This document shows, piece by piece, positions 1 to 11,500 of a DNA stretch of 64,000 bases (positions are counted from its first letter, which is position 1; every line of letters begins with the position of its first letter). The stretch is from Neurospora crassa OR74A (Eukaryota > Ascomycota > Sordariomycetes > Sordariales > Sordariaceae). The stretch lies in assembly GCF_000182925.2 (NCBI RefSeq), contig NC_026505.1, positions 4,154,001 to 4,218,000 on the forward strand, read 5' to 3'. The position numbers were made by a program, and so were the translations under genes. Under the pieces are notes generated by a model. It saw only the letters and a list, made by a program, of their open reading frames with translations, made no database searches and was not told the DNA's origin.

Positions 1-29
1 GGGGTTGATCTGTGACAGCTCGCTCATAC

Positions 30-278
30 ATGATGTCCAACAGCACCCAACAGTTGCTTGAAGTTCTTGTCTTCTTTGGCATATTCATCGACAGCTTGTA
101 CGTTGAGAACGAGGCTGTTTGGGACCGTCATCAGAGGAACCTCTGGTTGGAGCTCTCCATCCCTTACTACGCCAAAGCCTTTCCCTTCGATGTTGGTGAC
201 CTTGACATGCGGGAATGTGATGCCGTTGAGCAGAGCCCAAGCGGGCAGTGCCTCGATTGGGAGCCCAGGTTGTGCCAT
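30..278 (-). CDS. SET-domain protein, first coding exon (partial)
   Basis: The minus strand opens with ATG at 278 and codes for 83 residues before a GT donor (GTATGA, starting at 29). The rest of the gene lies beyond the left edge of the window. The stretch around GKGFGVVRDGE followed by LMTVPNSLVLN matches the start of SET domains in the RuBisCO-LSMT/SETD6-like class of protein lysine methyltransferases, where a glycine-rich turn forms part of the S-adenosylmethionine site. The catalytic Tyr and NHS-type motifs are not in the window, so activity and substrate cannot be judged. The family call rests on one exon only. The gene faces away from the GTPase gene at 1097, so the two may share the roughly 800-bp space between them as a promoter region. 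Confidence 0.7.
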
Positions 279-369
279 TTTTGTGAAAGACCGCTTGCTG
301 TACGACAGGAAGAGAGGTGCCTTCCACCCTGCTAAGAAGTAAGTATAACTGAGAGTTTATGGAGTTTAT

Positions 370-666
370 TTAAGCTCCATCTACGAATCCAATCGTGCAT
401 GAGACTGAACCCGCACCAACAGAAGCAACTGCCGTAACAAAAGCACCCTGGTCGTAAAGGTCTTGTAAGATGGAGTAATTGTATGTACGACCGTTAAAAT
501 GGATAACCCTAACCCAAGACTTCCAGTAAGCAGCTTCCCAATGTTCGCAACTGCCTTCTGTGAGTACCTTGTCTAGTGCATACACTCGTGCTCCCTGGTC
601 TTGGCTTAAAGTTGTAATAGTGTACCAGGGATTTGTATTGAGCATGATAATATAGTAACAAGACAT
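370..666 (-). CDS. Uncertain small ORF, 98 residues, low GC
   Basis: An open frame of 98 codons starts at the ATG at 666. The same frame stays open upstream to about 732 and there encodes a very hydrophobic Ile/Val stretch, but without an ATG. The product has two cysteines (in GSCEHW and VSCTI) and several aromatic residues, and ends FVDGA. I do not recognise a family. The region is richer in A/T than the neighbouring genes. It could be the last exon of a small secreted or membrane protein whose signal-peptide exon I cannot place, or a chance frame. The gap 279-1096 holds nothing else I can name. Confidence 0.22.
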   Translation of the reverse strand: MSCYYIIMLNTNPWYTITTLSQDQGARVYALDKVLTEGSCEHWEAAYWKSWVRVIHFNGRTYNYSILQDLYDQGAFVTAVASVGAGSVSCTIGFVDGA

Positions 667-1096
667 GTAAATTATAACAATGACAATAATGATAACATTA
701 ATAACAACAGGAAAAACGACAATGATAGCCACAAAGATACCAAGGATTACTTGAACTTCAAGTCAGTTATAGTGGCCCAAGAATGTGGATTGGGGTCTAT
801 CCAGCTACACTACACTACAGCAGTAGCGTTTGCGTCCCGTCCAACGCGGGCGATCGTATCTGTATTTGGTGGGGCTGATAACGAATTTCAATTTCGTCCT
901 CCACAATCACCTGAGAGCTGCAGCTGCCTGCTTGAAGTTGCCTTGAAGTCTTGAACAGAGCACGATAGTCAAGACCTTTTTGCCGCATTCAGCAAGCACC
1001 CTACTAGGCTCAACACCTTCTCGAATTCGGATTATCATAACTTAGCCTATCTGGCATATCCGATTACCGCCAATTGAACCAGAGCGAACCTTACAA

Positions 1097-2846
1097 ATGC
1101 CCCGAGATCCTTTAATCGGACTGGTCGGCAAACCGAGCGCTGGCAAATCCAGCACGCTCAACTCGCTAACAGATGCTTCCTCTAAAGTCGGTGGGTAGTT
1201 TCGTGATCTTGTTTACAAAGACATTTACCTTCCCTTCCCTTCGACATCTCGGCTGCGAAGATGGACGCTTTACGTCTCATACGAACGGGCTGCTGATACG
1301 GCTTGCCACGCGATACAGGAAACTTCCCGTAGGCTTCTTTCCGTCACAATCTGCCCATCTTCTGCCTGTCTCTTTCCAGTTTATACACTCGAGACACATC
1401 GTCCTGTTTGCTCCCATAAAACGACTGCCATCGTCTTCGAATACAACCGCAAGCAGACGCAAAGGATGTTGCGCTGACTACAAGGCCTTTTCTGCTACTA
1501 CAGTTTCACCACTATCGACCCCCAACGAGCGATCGGCTACCTTCAGATAGACTGCGCCTGCGCGCGCTACAACGTTAGCGAAAGGTGCAAGCCAAACTAC
1601 GGTTCTTGTGTCAATGGCAAGCGTAGTGTGCCCATTGAACTGCTCGACGTCGCCGGTCTCGTCCCCGGAGCGCATGAGGGCAAAGGGTTGGGCAACAAGT
1701 TCCTCGACGACCTGCGACATGCCGACGCCCTGATACACGTTGTCGACGCTTCAGGCACAACAGACGCCGAAGGAAAGGTCACGCGCGGGTACGATCCATC
1801 CGTGGACATTGCGTGGCTGCGCTCCGAGATCGTGGCCTGGATCAAGGGAAACCTTTGGGAGAAGTGGGGTTCAATCAAGAGGAGGCATATTGCTGTCAAG
1901 GCGACAGCGGTGGAAACGCTCCAGGCACAGTTCAGTGGTTACGGGAGTACCGCTGCGGTGGTGGCGCGGACGCTGGATAAGCTGGGGCTCAAGGAGCCGT
2001 TGGAGGAGTGGTCTGGTACGTTTGCGGCTTCGCTTTAAACACCTTGGTGGGTATCGTCAGTCTGACTGCGGCGTGGGTGCTAACATTAGTTTCCGACACC
2101 CAGAGGAAACCGTCGACCGCGTTGTCAACGCCTTCACCGACGAGAAGTTCCCAACAGTGATTGCACTCAACAAAATCGACCACCCAGACGCCGACAAGAA
2201 CATTGCCAAGATCGCCAAGATGCAAGATCCAAACTCCATCGTCCTTTGTTCTGCGATTTCCGAAATTTTCTTGCGCAAGATGGCGAAGCAAGGGTATATC
2301 AAGTACACAGAAGGCAGCGAGTTCGTTGACACGAGGGAAGACCTAATAGCCGACGGCGATCCGGACGGCGGAGGCTTGAAAGAGCTGGACGAGAAGAACC
2401 GGAACAGGATAGAGAACCTGAAAGACATGGTCCTTTACCGATTCGGCTCCACGGGCGTCAATCAGGTGCTGTCCAAAGCCGCCGAGATCCTCGGCTTGGT
2501 GCCGGTCTTCCCAGTTAGGAATACGACGACGTTTACGTCGGGTGCAAATGAGTCGGCGAATAAGGCGGTATTCAGAGATTGCGTGTTGGTCAAGAAGAAC
2601 TCAACCGTAGCCGACGTGGCCAGGAAGATCATGGGTGATGCGCCGATTGCCTACGTCGAAGGTGCGGGCGGCATCCGTGTTGCGGAAGACCAGATTGTTA
2701 CGGTTGGGAAGAATGATGTGGGTAACCTTTCTGCTACCATTTCAAATGACTTTACTGACCTTTACATAGATCCTATCATTCAGGGTAGGCCGAGCATAAA
2801 CAGCCAAAAGAGGAAAATAGCCCAGCTTACAAACCTCGCGAACTGA
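1097..2846 (+). CDS. YGR210C-type Obg/YchF-like GTPase, five exons with a 10-nt microexon
   Basis: This is a TRAFAC-class GTPase of the Obg/YchF superfamily, close to yeast YGR210C, whose role is poorly defined and is thought to be ribosome-linked. My model joins 1097-1190, 1319-1328, 1504-2015, 2104-2721 and 2770-2846, giving 436 residues. Visible motifs are the P-loop [12 protein letters not shown] near residue 8, the switch II motif [12 protein letters not shown], and the guanine-specificity motif NKID. A C-terminal TGS-like domain follows, with [11 protein letters not shown] and [16 protein letters not shown]. The third intron contains a good branch site, TGCTAAC, near 2078. The second exon is only 10 nt and supplies the family-conserved GNFP just before FTTIDP. 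The last intron (2722-2769, 48 nt) is a multiple of three, so retention would also keep the frame open. Family assignment is firm; the C-terminal end is less certain. Confidence 0.88.
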
Positions 2847-3490
2847 GTATATAGATGAAAGGCAATGCGTAAGAGTGTCAAAAAAAGCTACCCAACAAGA
2901 GCACATGGAGGGACAGCAAAAGGAGCCTTATCCTATAACATGCATCCCACAAATTCCCTTAAACAAGCTTACTTGGAGAGCACAAGAGCACAAGTGACCG
3001 GCGTAATAGTACGAATTTGGAGTAGCAGAATGCTCACAACCGCAAGGCATGCGTTTCTGTTGTCGTTGAGCGCCTATTAACCCCTTGAGCTCCTTCCATT
3101 ACATAAAACCCCAAGTTTCCACCTGCGTTCTCGTAAACCCGTTCGTTAAACGCCCATCCCTCCCTATCGTAATTAAACTTGTCTCTTCTTCTCTCACTTT
3201 CTGAGCTTATCCTCATGCCTGCAACAAATGCGTGCCGAAATGTCCGCGTAAATCCCCCAGGGCGCAGCGCGGAATTTCGACAAGGGGTATCATAAGGCGA
3301 AAACAAGCGCCGGAACCGTCGGGAAAAGGAATCAACCTATCCATGATGGTATGGTGATGTGCGCACACCACTTGGTTCCCGATGTAACATTTTCTTTTTC
3401 CATTTTCTTCTCGTTCACGAACGACGACAAAAAACAACAAGATCAATTAGTCGATGTTTTTTTTGTTGTCGTTGTTGTGTCGTTGCTCAT
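2847..3490. other. Intergenic region between convergent genes
   Basis: The GTPase gene (plus) and pmp3 (minus) converge on this 640-bp stretch, so it should hold both 3' untranslated regions. Short frames present here have no recognisable similarity. I see no RNA gene or repeat. Confidence 0.6.
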
Positions 3491-3836
3491 TTAATACTTC
3501 AAAATGATGTAGAGAGCGTGGACAATACCGGGAAGATACTGCAGGCAATGGTTAGCAAGGGTTCCGATGTGTACGACAGCTGGAAAGCAGAAGGAAAGAA
3601 GGAAGGAAAGGAAAGCTTACACCCAGAATGGTGAGTAGGATGTTGATGAAGAGATCGGCACCGCATCCACGTTCGAAGAAAACTCCGAGAGGGGGGAGGA
3701 TAACGGCAACGATGATCTTGCAAATGTCGCTGAAGAGGATGCAAATGTCAGCAATGGTGACCCAGAACCAGAGACGCCGCGCTGCGTCAAGCAGGTGGGA
3801 ATAGCCAGCTGGCTCTTACCTAGCGGTGAAAGCCAT
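3491..3836 (-). CDS. pmp3: Plasma membrane proteolipid 3 (Pmp3/UPF0057 family)
   Basis: Pmp3 proteins are very small, two-helix plasma-membrane proteins that affect membrane potential and salt tolerance in yeast. My model has three exons, read from the right: 3836-3820 (17 nt), 3729-3621 and 3538-3491, giving 57 residues. This is the usual family size. Family hallmarks are clear: the start ASDICKIIVAVILPPLGVF, a middle ERGCGADLFINILLTILGYLPG, and the end IVHALYIILKY. The two hydrophobic helices flank the ERGCG loop. The first exon ends inside the serine codon of ASD and carries a GTAAGA donor; the second donor is GTAAGC. The gene was missed by simple ORF reading because each exon is short. 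Confidence 0.93.
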
Positions 3837-5621
3837 TGTGATGGATTACTATTGTAAGGTATTAAAGATTGGAATGAGTATCGCGCGTTGATCGAGAAGT
3901 TTTCAAGGCTTGCTGGGTGTGAAGGTTGGATGATGCTTTTTGTTGTTTGCTCGAGCGGACTGACGTAAAACAGCGGCGAGACAAGCGGGCGGTAGAGAAT
4001 TTTATAGGAACAACATGGGACCTACGGGACAGCCTTGCCAAGATGAACTGTGCCTTCCTTGCCAAGATGAACTGTAGAGGTCATCTGTAAACCTGGCGGG
4101 GCCCTTACACCTCTGTGCTCTTGCAGGGCAGACGTCCAGGGAACAGGGGGCGCTTGTCTGTTTTCGTGTGGTGTAGTCTTTTTCTCTACCCAGTCCATTC
4201 CTTGATTTGGCTGATTGGGACCGTTTGTGTGTCAGTTCAGTTCCCTTCCTTCAAGGCCAAGCGTGTAGGCGAGGGAACCTGACGAGATGATGGTTCAACC
4301 TTTCGCAAGCTCGCGCGCAAAGCAAGCCATGTGCAAGGCGGTGCACACACGCGATTGGAGAGTCGGCTAGAATACGTCATAAGGTACACACCACTCAGCG
4401 ACGAACAGGCAAAGGTACCCTAGAGTAAGTACCGTGGTAGACATAGCACGGTGGTTTGCCATCTTACTTCACCCAGTTTTGTCAACATCTACCTATATTA
4501 ACTCGCAATGCTTCCTTGTGAAGCGAGAAACTGTGCCCGACACGAACACACCTGAGAGAGGGCCGCCTGGTCAAGTGCTGGAGCAATGCTGAACAAGCTG
4601 GGGCTCGACTTCGGGACGGGACTCCGAAGTCCTCATGAGTGATCAAAATGAACCAGGGTAAACACGCGGACATCCCGGCGGAAGAAGCACAGGGTCTTGT
4701 AGCGCTAACTTGCAAGTACGATAAAACGTAGTGTACACCGCTTTGTAGTTAATGTTTAGAAGTTTGTTAGCCCGAGACTTGCAAGCCCTTTTTTGACAAG
4801 GGAGAGGACAAGGGATTATTCGGCATGTGACTCATTGCCCGCTGGTGCTGATGCAAACCACCGCGAAAGGAACGAGGCCAAGACCAGCGAGCGAGTCCGC
4901 ATGTCATGCAATTGCAGTCGCAGCACTGCACCAAGAGGCTCCATCCATAGCGGGCAACTACGGGCCAGACGGCAGACGCTGCTACTCTCCCAGGACTCTT
5001 GCATCGCCAACCTAAAAGTGGTAGAAAGAGCCCTCTGTAGGTGGAGGAGGTACCGCCCTAACAGACTTTTTAGGGGTGAACTGTACCTAGGTATAATCTC
5101 GACACCGCAGCACAGCCCCAGCCACATGTGGTTCAAGCATCTACCGCTAGGTACAGCTTTAGGAACAGCACGGGCAGCCCGTGTTTCGGGTCGCCCAACG
5201 GGGCTGGATAGATCGAAAAGCCCCTTTGCAATGAAAATGCTTGGGACTTTATTCTCATGCTGCCATTCATGCCTATCACAGTTTGTAGATGGTCTTCAAA
5301 GCTGTACACTAAATATGTACACTACGAATCAAAAGGTCCTAACGTTGACGACGTAACCAAGTCCAGGGAGCCGAACCGTTACAATCCGCCAGGAGTTTGC
5401 CGTCCAGCGCTATCCTCGAACGGCCAAGCGAGAGCCAAGCATTTGCCAAGATCCCAAGCCAGTGACATCACCAGAATGACCCGCAAGAAGTGTGGCGCAT
5501 TAACCATGAAATGAAGGCCCAGAAGGCTCAGCTATGCGCGGCCGGCTCTCGCCCAGAACGATCTCCGGTGCCATCACTGATGATCTTGATTTCACCGCAC
5601 AATCTAGGCGAAGCGCGATAG
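3837..5621. other. Gene-free region upstream of pmp3
   Basis: No gene is supported in this 1.8-kb stretch, which contains the pmp3 promoter. A 19-base direct duplication (CTTGCCAAGATGAACTGT-like) occurs at about 4032-4075. A palindromic GTACCTAGGTA motif lies at 5083-5093. Open frames at 4793-5356 and 5257-5514 resemble no known family and overlap each other. The stretch ends at the TA target site of the transposon at 5622. Confidence 0.5.
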
Positions 5622-5623
5622 TA
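5622..5623. repeat. TA target-site duplication, left
   Basis: TA directly abuts the left inverted repeat and is matched by TA at 16753-16754. Two bases alone are weak evidence, but they fit the transposase class read inside the element. Confidence 0.65.
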
Positions 5624-5712
5624 CTTGGGGGTTAGCGGTGGAGTCTTTTGCCAACCCCCTCTCATTAAAGAGGGGGAAAAATTTCTGTGGGACAACCGTT
5701 TAATCTGGGACA
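5624..5712 (+). repeat. Terminal inverted repeat, left (89 bp)
   Basis: It starts CTTGGGGGTTAGCGG and is the reverse complement of 16664-16752 with very few mismatches. It contains an internal hairpin at about 5653-5678, where AACCCCCTCT and AGAGGGGG flank a short CATTAA loop. CA and TG dinucleotides survive here although the interior has lost nearly all of them. Confidence 0.9.
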
Positions 5713-5865
5713 GCCCACATAGAATTTTACTAGTAATCTGACCCATCTCCATACTAAACCACCACATTACATACTACAATAACGTTATTAGAAGCCGTTA
5801 GAAATCTAGTATATTGCTCAATAAGGTAGTAAGTAAATAAAAGAACGAGTTGCAGTTATTACTCG

Positions 5866-6643
5866 TTATTTTCTAGTGCTAGCGCCCCCTCTATTAGTGG
5901 TGCTAGCGCTAGTGCTGGTACTTCCTCTACTACTAGTGCTAGTGCTACCTCCTCTACTATTGCCTCCCTCCTTACTAGTATACTCTTTATACGTACCGCT
6001 TACTTTCTTACCTATATTTGAGGTCTTATAGTACTCTCGACGTACTTTATAACCCTATAGTATAGCGTTGACTTAAAAGACTGTAACTATAATAGAGTAG
6101 AGGGGTTAATAATTAGTATTAACGGTCTAACTTGGGTAGTATGAGGTTTGGGGGTAGCGGGCGGGTTAAAGAGACGGCGGTTAATTAACTGGAGTAGTAG
6201 TAAATCGACCTCCTCCTCCTCCTCCTCCTCCTTATCCCTATTATCCTCTCCCTTATAAAGCTCCTTATAGTTGGCTTCTTCCTTATTGTTATTAATTAGA
6301 GTATTCTCGTTTTTAAAGAGGGTATCGACTATCTATATATTAAGATGATTAACGACGTTAGTAATAGTTTTAATAGTGAGTTATTGAGGTGGGCGAGGGG
6401 GGGAGGATAGGGGGTTAGTTAGTTAAGCGGTAGAAGGTAGTTGTATAGTAGAGGGATTATTACCTAGATTAATATTAATTAAATTATTAGAGAAGGGGTA
6501 AGAGGGGTTACTCTATACTTTTTTGAAGACTGCTAGTACTAGTATACTAACTATATTACATATAAATAACCTATCCCCCTCCTCCTTATCCCTCTCGTTA
6601 AATATATCCTCCTTATAAATTAGTATATACCTATCCTTCAATT
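5866..6643 (-). pseudogene. Transposase pseudogene, C-terminal part
   Basis: This is the downstream part of the transposase frame, cut off from the rest by the gypsy insertion at 6644. The last roughly 35 codons, ending at a TAA at 5868-5866, form a low-complexity tail of Gly, Ser, Thr and Arg (GGSTSTSSRGSTSTSAS). A run of about eight CTC triplets at 6209-6232 would encode an acidic stretch on the minus strand. No catalytic residue is expected in this part. Because the frame is heavily mutated, its exact limits and any introns are uncertain. Confidence 0.6.
6209..6232. repeat. CTC trinucleotide microsatellite
   Basis: About eight uninterrupted CTC/TCC triplets lie inside the RIP-mutated transposase. 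Because CC and CT contexts are poor RIP targets, such a tract survives while its surroundings become TA-rich. Confidence 0.8.
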
Positions 6644-6648
6644 ACTCC
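6644..6648. repeat. 5-bp target-site duplication of gypsy element, left
   Basis: ACTCC immediately precedes the left LTR and is repeated exactly at 14476-14480 after the right LTR. A 5-bp duplication is typical of Ty3/gypsy integration. Confidence 0.9.
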
Positions 6649-6842
6649 TATCACGGCACCATATAACAATAACTTAGTACCCTTAGCGTTCCGGTACCGA
6701 AGCCCAGCCGTCCCATTAGTCATACCTCCACTTAGCTCATATACATAGTCTGAGAGCAGAGTTTTCGCTGCTCTCTTCCGATCTTCTTCTCTTTGTACAA
6801 TATTACGTCTTTTCCAAGTCCCTTTAGGTCGGTATTATAATA
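6649..6842 (+). repeat. Left LTR (194 bp)
   Basis: It aligns end to end with 14282-14475 without gaps. I count about 25 differences, all C/T or G/A. The original termini can be inferred as the short inverted pair TGTTACG...CGTAACA, which the right LTR keeps at its 3' end. Confidence 0.92.
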
Positions 6843-7639
6843 GTATATTATACTATTTCTACTAATCAATAGCCTAACGATTAAAATTATTTCGCTTTAA
6901 TTTACCTTAAAATTAGTACCGACCTTACTCCGTCCTAGCCGAATTACGCTATACCTATAATCTAACCTTACCCTACTACAATTACCCCTTAGGAAACCCT
7001 TAGATTTACTACTCCAATATTATATATATATTATACTACTATTATACTACTTATAGGACGATTTTAATTATACAATTAGCTTAGCCCCAATAATTTTAGT
7101 ACTTTAATTTCTATTCTATATTATTAACCGTTCTTATATTGTAGCTCTATATTAGACTATAAATAACTCTACGAGCTCCCCGGGTATAATTACGCTTATT
7201 TTTAGTATAATACCCGCCTACAAGGCAATTGTCTATACCCTTTTCCGCCCTAATACCCTCCCCTTTATTTATAAAGCAATTAAAAATATCCCTAAGGACT
7301 TCTCTAGTTTCGCCTCTACTTTGGAGGCGGATTCCAACGTTTTTGCCCAACTTTAACTTTACCTTATAGTTATTAAAGAATACTTCGGTAGAGTATATAG
7401 CAAATTCTATATTACCCGGTAGGAGGCTTTAAAAACCTAATAGGCGGTTAATTAAACTTAGAGCGCTACGACCCAAAATTTTATAGCTACCTCCTAAGTA
7501 TAGTAGGATTTTATTAAGGCTACGGTAGAGGCTATTGCTATAACCGTATAAGCCTAATAGGTATAGTAGCAGCTTACTAAAATTGAGAATTGTATTTAGT
7601 ACCCGAACGGCGGTATTATAGTATTAGTATATTAAATTT

Positions 7640-8500
7640 AATATATTATATATACTTTTGTTATTACCCGTCTACGAGGTGTTAAGCCCCCTATTTTTAG
7701 TAGTATTAAAACGTTGCTATTTAAGCGTTAGGAAGAGTATACTAATTAGCAGTCTTAGCTAATTATTAAATTCGCGTTTGACCTTGCTACTTACCCGACC
7801 CTAATTGACTATATCCTCTATATTTCCTAATACTTTTCTAATAATATTTACGCTTATATTTAGACTAAAGTTAATATTATTATATTTAACCTTTATAACG
7901 CTTTAGCTTAACTAATTGGATTCTCTAATTTCTAAAATATTCTTACCTACTTTAACCCCTACTATATTACTTTAAACATTTATACCGAAGCGGTATAGGA
8001 AATAGATTATTTTAAATAGGGTAATATATTATTTACTAACTTTATTACTACCTTTATTAAATTAGCCGATTAATACGAATTCGATAGCCGTTGCCGTATT
8101 AATATACTTAAGTTTAAAATTAGTAGCTCCCTTTAAAATATTTTAATTAGTATTATAGTCCGCCCGGCAACCGATAATTTCGCTACGTAGGTTGAGCTCC
8201 TCCGGGTTATAATTAATAATATTAATAATTACCGGTACTAAAATAGTAGTTTTTTAGTATTGTTACACCCCCCCCCTTCTATAAATATTAATAACCCTAT
8301 AGTCCTCGGAAAGGTTAATACCCTTTAGAAGGGTCCTATTTCCTAAATTAAGAAGGATAGACACTAGAAATTTAACCTATATATATATTACGGCGCCCCT
8401 AACTACTACGTAATAGTATATATAGTAAAAGGCAAGCCGAAATTTATAAGCCTTACTACCGTCTTAGCCTCTCCCTAAAAGGCGGGAAAAGCTTAACCTC
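7640..8500 (+). pseudogene. gag pseudogene of the gypsy element
   Basis: The frame is broken by many TAA/TAG codons. Around 7985-8130 the translation has the helical, charged character of a Ty3/gypsy capsid region, with FTNFITTFIKLAD and LKFKISSSL. At 8380-8421 the spacing of a CCHC zinc knuckle (x2, x4, x4) is kept exactly, but all four metal-binding positions now read tyrosine. Each change is explained by a single G-to-A or C-to-T transition. The N-terminal limit is a guess. Confidence 0.7.
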
Positions 8501-8537
8501 CGGTAGAAGTCGCTACTAGAGGTTTAATTCGAAGGAT

Positions 8538-11500
8538 TTGGAGGATTTATATTTATATTCTATAAAATTTAATACTAATTTTTCTTTTTCAAATTTACTT
8601 TATTTTAGCGCCGGTTTATTAATCCTTTGTCTTACTATAATCGACTCTAGCTATTCCCTAATAGGTTTTATTAATTCTATTTTTATATACTATTATAATA
8701 TCCTTATAATATTCTTCCCCCGGCCCTATACTCTTTAGTTAATTAATAGCCGGGAGGGAGGCGAAATTTTATATACTTATATTTTATTATACTCTATCGG
8801 CTCGTTTATAAACCGCTTCGTTTTATTTATTTAACCGTTTAGTAGCCCAAATATAATTTTCGGCCTTCCTTAATTGAAGAAGTATAATCCGGCGATTAAT
8901 TAGTCTACTAAATCTATAGAATTACTAAATTTTACTATTATAAAGGCGCTACCCTAACCTAACCCTACCTAATATACTACCCCGGATCTAATACTTATTA
9001 TAACGAACCCTCCGGTAACTATAGGGCCTATAACGCTTATCCTTTGTAATAAGTCCTAATTTACCTTAAGACTAAAGTTATTACACACTTATTCCTCGAC
9101 TATAAGTGGTCCTCTTCCTTCCAACGGACTACGTTTAAGCGGCTATATTTAGCCCTAGGATACTTTTATTCGTATTCTATTTACTACTAACTTCGTCCTT
9201 TTATATAAAGAGCCTAATACAAAGGTCTATTATTATATACCGGATTAACTATATCGCCTTATAGAGGAGTAAGTAAATAAAACCTTTAATTTTAAATTCG
9301 GTAACCTAATTAACTTTAGCTAATTCCTCTACTACTTTAATAAAGTTATACTTTAAATAGTCTTCTAGGGACGGCCGACTATATAACCCCTCTCCTAGCT
9401 AATTACTAATTATAAGGATTGGGTAGTAGAATAGCTATAGCTTCGAACTATTTTAGCGGAGGATATTTAGAAGTATATTAATAGTAAATTGCTACCAACC
9501 TAATAAAAAATTTTCGCGGCCCTCCCCGAATACTTCTAAAGGAAGTAGAAAGCCTTCGACCCTAATACTACTAAAATAATACCTCCGTACTACCCTTTTA
9601 ATTATAAAATTAATTTAATTCCAGGTTAGACCCCCCCTTACTACCGCCTCCGCCCTATATTCTAGGAAGAATTCTATACTATTTATAAATACTTAAATAA
9701 TTATTTTACTATTAAATTTATTTATTTAAACTCCTCCCCCGCCGCTATTCCGATTTTATTTATTAAGAAGCTGGGCGGAAGTATTTATATTTATATTAAT
9801 TACTGGGGATTAAATAATATTATTATTAAGAATAGGTACTCTATTCCCCTTATTAGGGAAATAATCGACGCCCTCCGGAAGACGAAGTAGTTTAGTAAAT
9901 TCAATATAATAGTAGCCTTTAATCGGCTACGAATTACCCCCGGGGATAAATAGAAGACCGCCTTTATTACTAGGTTTAGACTCTTCGAATACTTTATTAC
10001 AAACTTCGGTATAATAGGCGCCCCCGCTTCCTTTTAATACTATATTAACTATATACTTTTCAACGTCCTTAATAAATATACTATTACTTATTTAAACAAT
10101 ATTCTTATTTATAGCGAAACGAAGGCGGAATATAAGTATTATTTCGAGGATATTATTTCCCGCCTATATAAAGCCGGCCTTATTATAAATATTTAAAAAT
10201 ACGAATTCTATAAGTATAAAATAAAATATTTAAGTTTAATTATTTTTAAGGAAGGCTTCTATATAAACCCGGAGAAGGTAAGTATTATATTTAATTAGAG
10301 CGCCCCTAAAACGTTTAAGGATTTCTAACGCTTTATTAAATTCGCGAATTTTTACCGCCGCTTTATTAAAAGTTTCTTAAAAATTACCTAACCCTTTACT
10401 ATACTTATATTAAAAAATAAATAGACTTTACCCTTAATATTAATAGCTATAACTATATTTAAATAATTTAAAGCCGCTTTTACTTCGGTATTAGTATTCG
10501 CCTACTATAACCCTAACCGGAAAATAGTCTTCGAAGTAAATATATCGGATTGGGCTTCTAGGGGCGTACTATCCTAAATCGACGAAGAAGGGAAACGGTA
10601 CCCTATCGCCTTCTTTTCCTCTAAATATTCCTTAGCCAAATATAATTATAAGATTTATAATAAAGAATTATTTACTATCGTTAAAACTTTCGAAGAATAG
10701 TACTCCGAATTCTAGGGCGTTAAGGAACTAGTAGAGGTTATTATAGACTATAAGAGCCTATAGTATTTTACCTCTATAAAACTCTTTAACTAACGGTAGG
10801 TTTAATAGTCCGAATTCTTTAACGATTTTTATTTTAAAATTGCCTACCGCCCTAGAATATACGCTACTATCCCCAATATACTTTTACACCTCCCCAATAG
10901 TACTCCGGCTAATAAATGGAATATAGGTAATAATTATATTATTAATTATATATATACCTTCTTATTAAAAGAGAATTGGGCCGTAGGATAAGGCTCGGGT
11001 AAGGATTTAAGTAGGCTAATGCTAATAAAACTCCTTATCCTCAATACCGAATCCCTTATTAATAATTATATTAATGCAGCTTATTTAATTTTATTAAAAT
11101 CTCTAGCAACCTTCGTAGTACTTTAGGACCCTAATTGCAGCACATTCCTAAAACGGCTCTAAAAAATTATTAGCACTACTATAATTAACTATAAAGTAGC
11201 CTATAGTAAAATCCTAATTAAAAGTAGGACCTTTATTCCCCCTTATTTTAAAGCCCGGCTATAAGTTCTATAGCGTACCTATATTTCTACTCTAGGGGGA
11301 TACCCTAGGCGGTTTAAGATTTATAATTTCGTATAGCGGGCGTATATATAGCCGAACTTCTCCTAAGATATTGCTGCTTTTATTTAAGGTTATTATTTTT
11401 ATATACGAATAAAGAACTCCCGCCTCTCACCTCCTAATTTATTCGAACTAATATTAGTACTATTTTGTAATTGGTCTAATATCTCTATCGATTTTATTAG

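Noticed and set aside
1740-2103. N-terminal part of a 368-codon frame that overlaps the GTPase gene
   Set aside because: Before 2104 this frame is a shadow of the third exon and an intron; only the part from 2104 belongs to the gene, in that phase.
7147-8738. Short open frames within the AT-rich block as intact genes
   Set aside because: They are chance openings or small fragments of RIP-mutated gag and pol; neighbouring codons in the same frame contain many stops.
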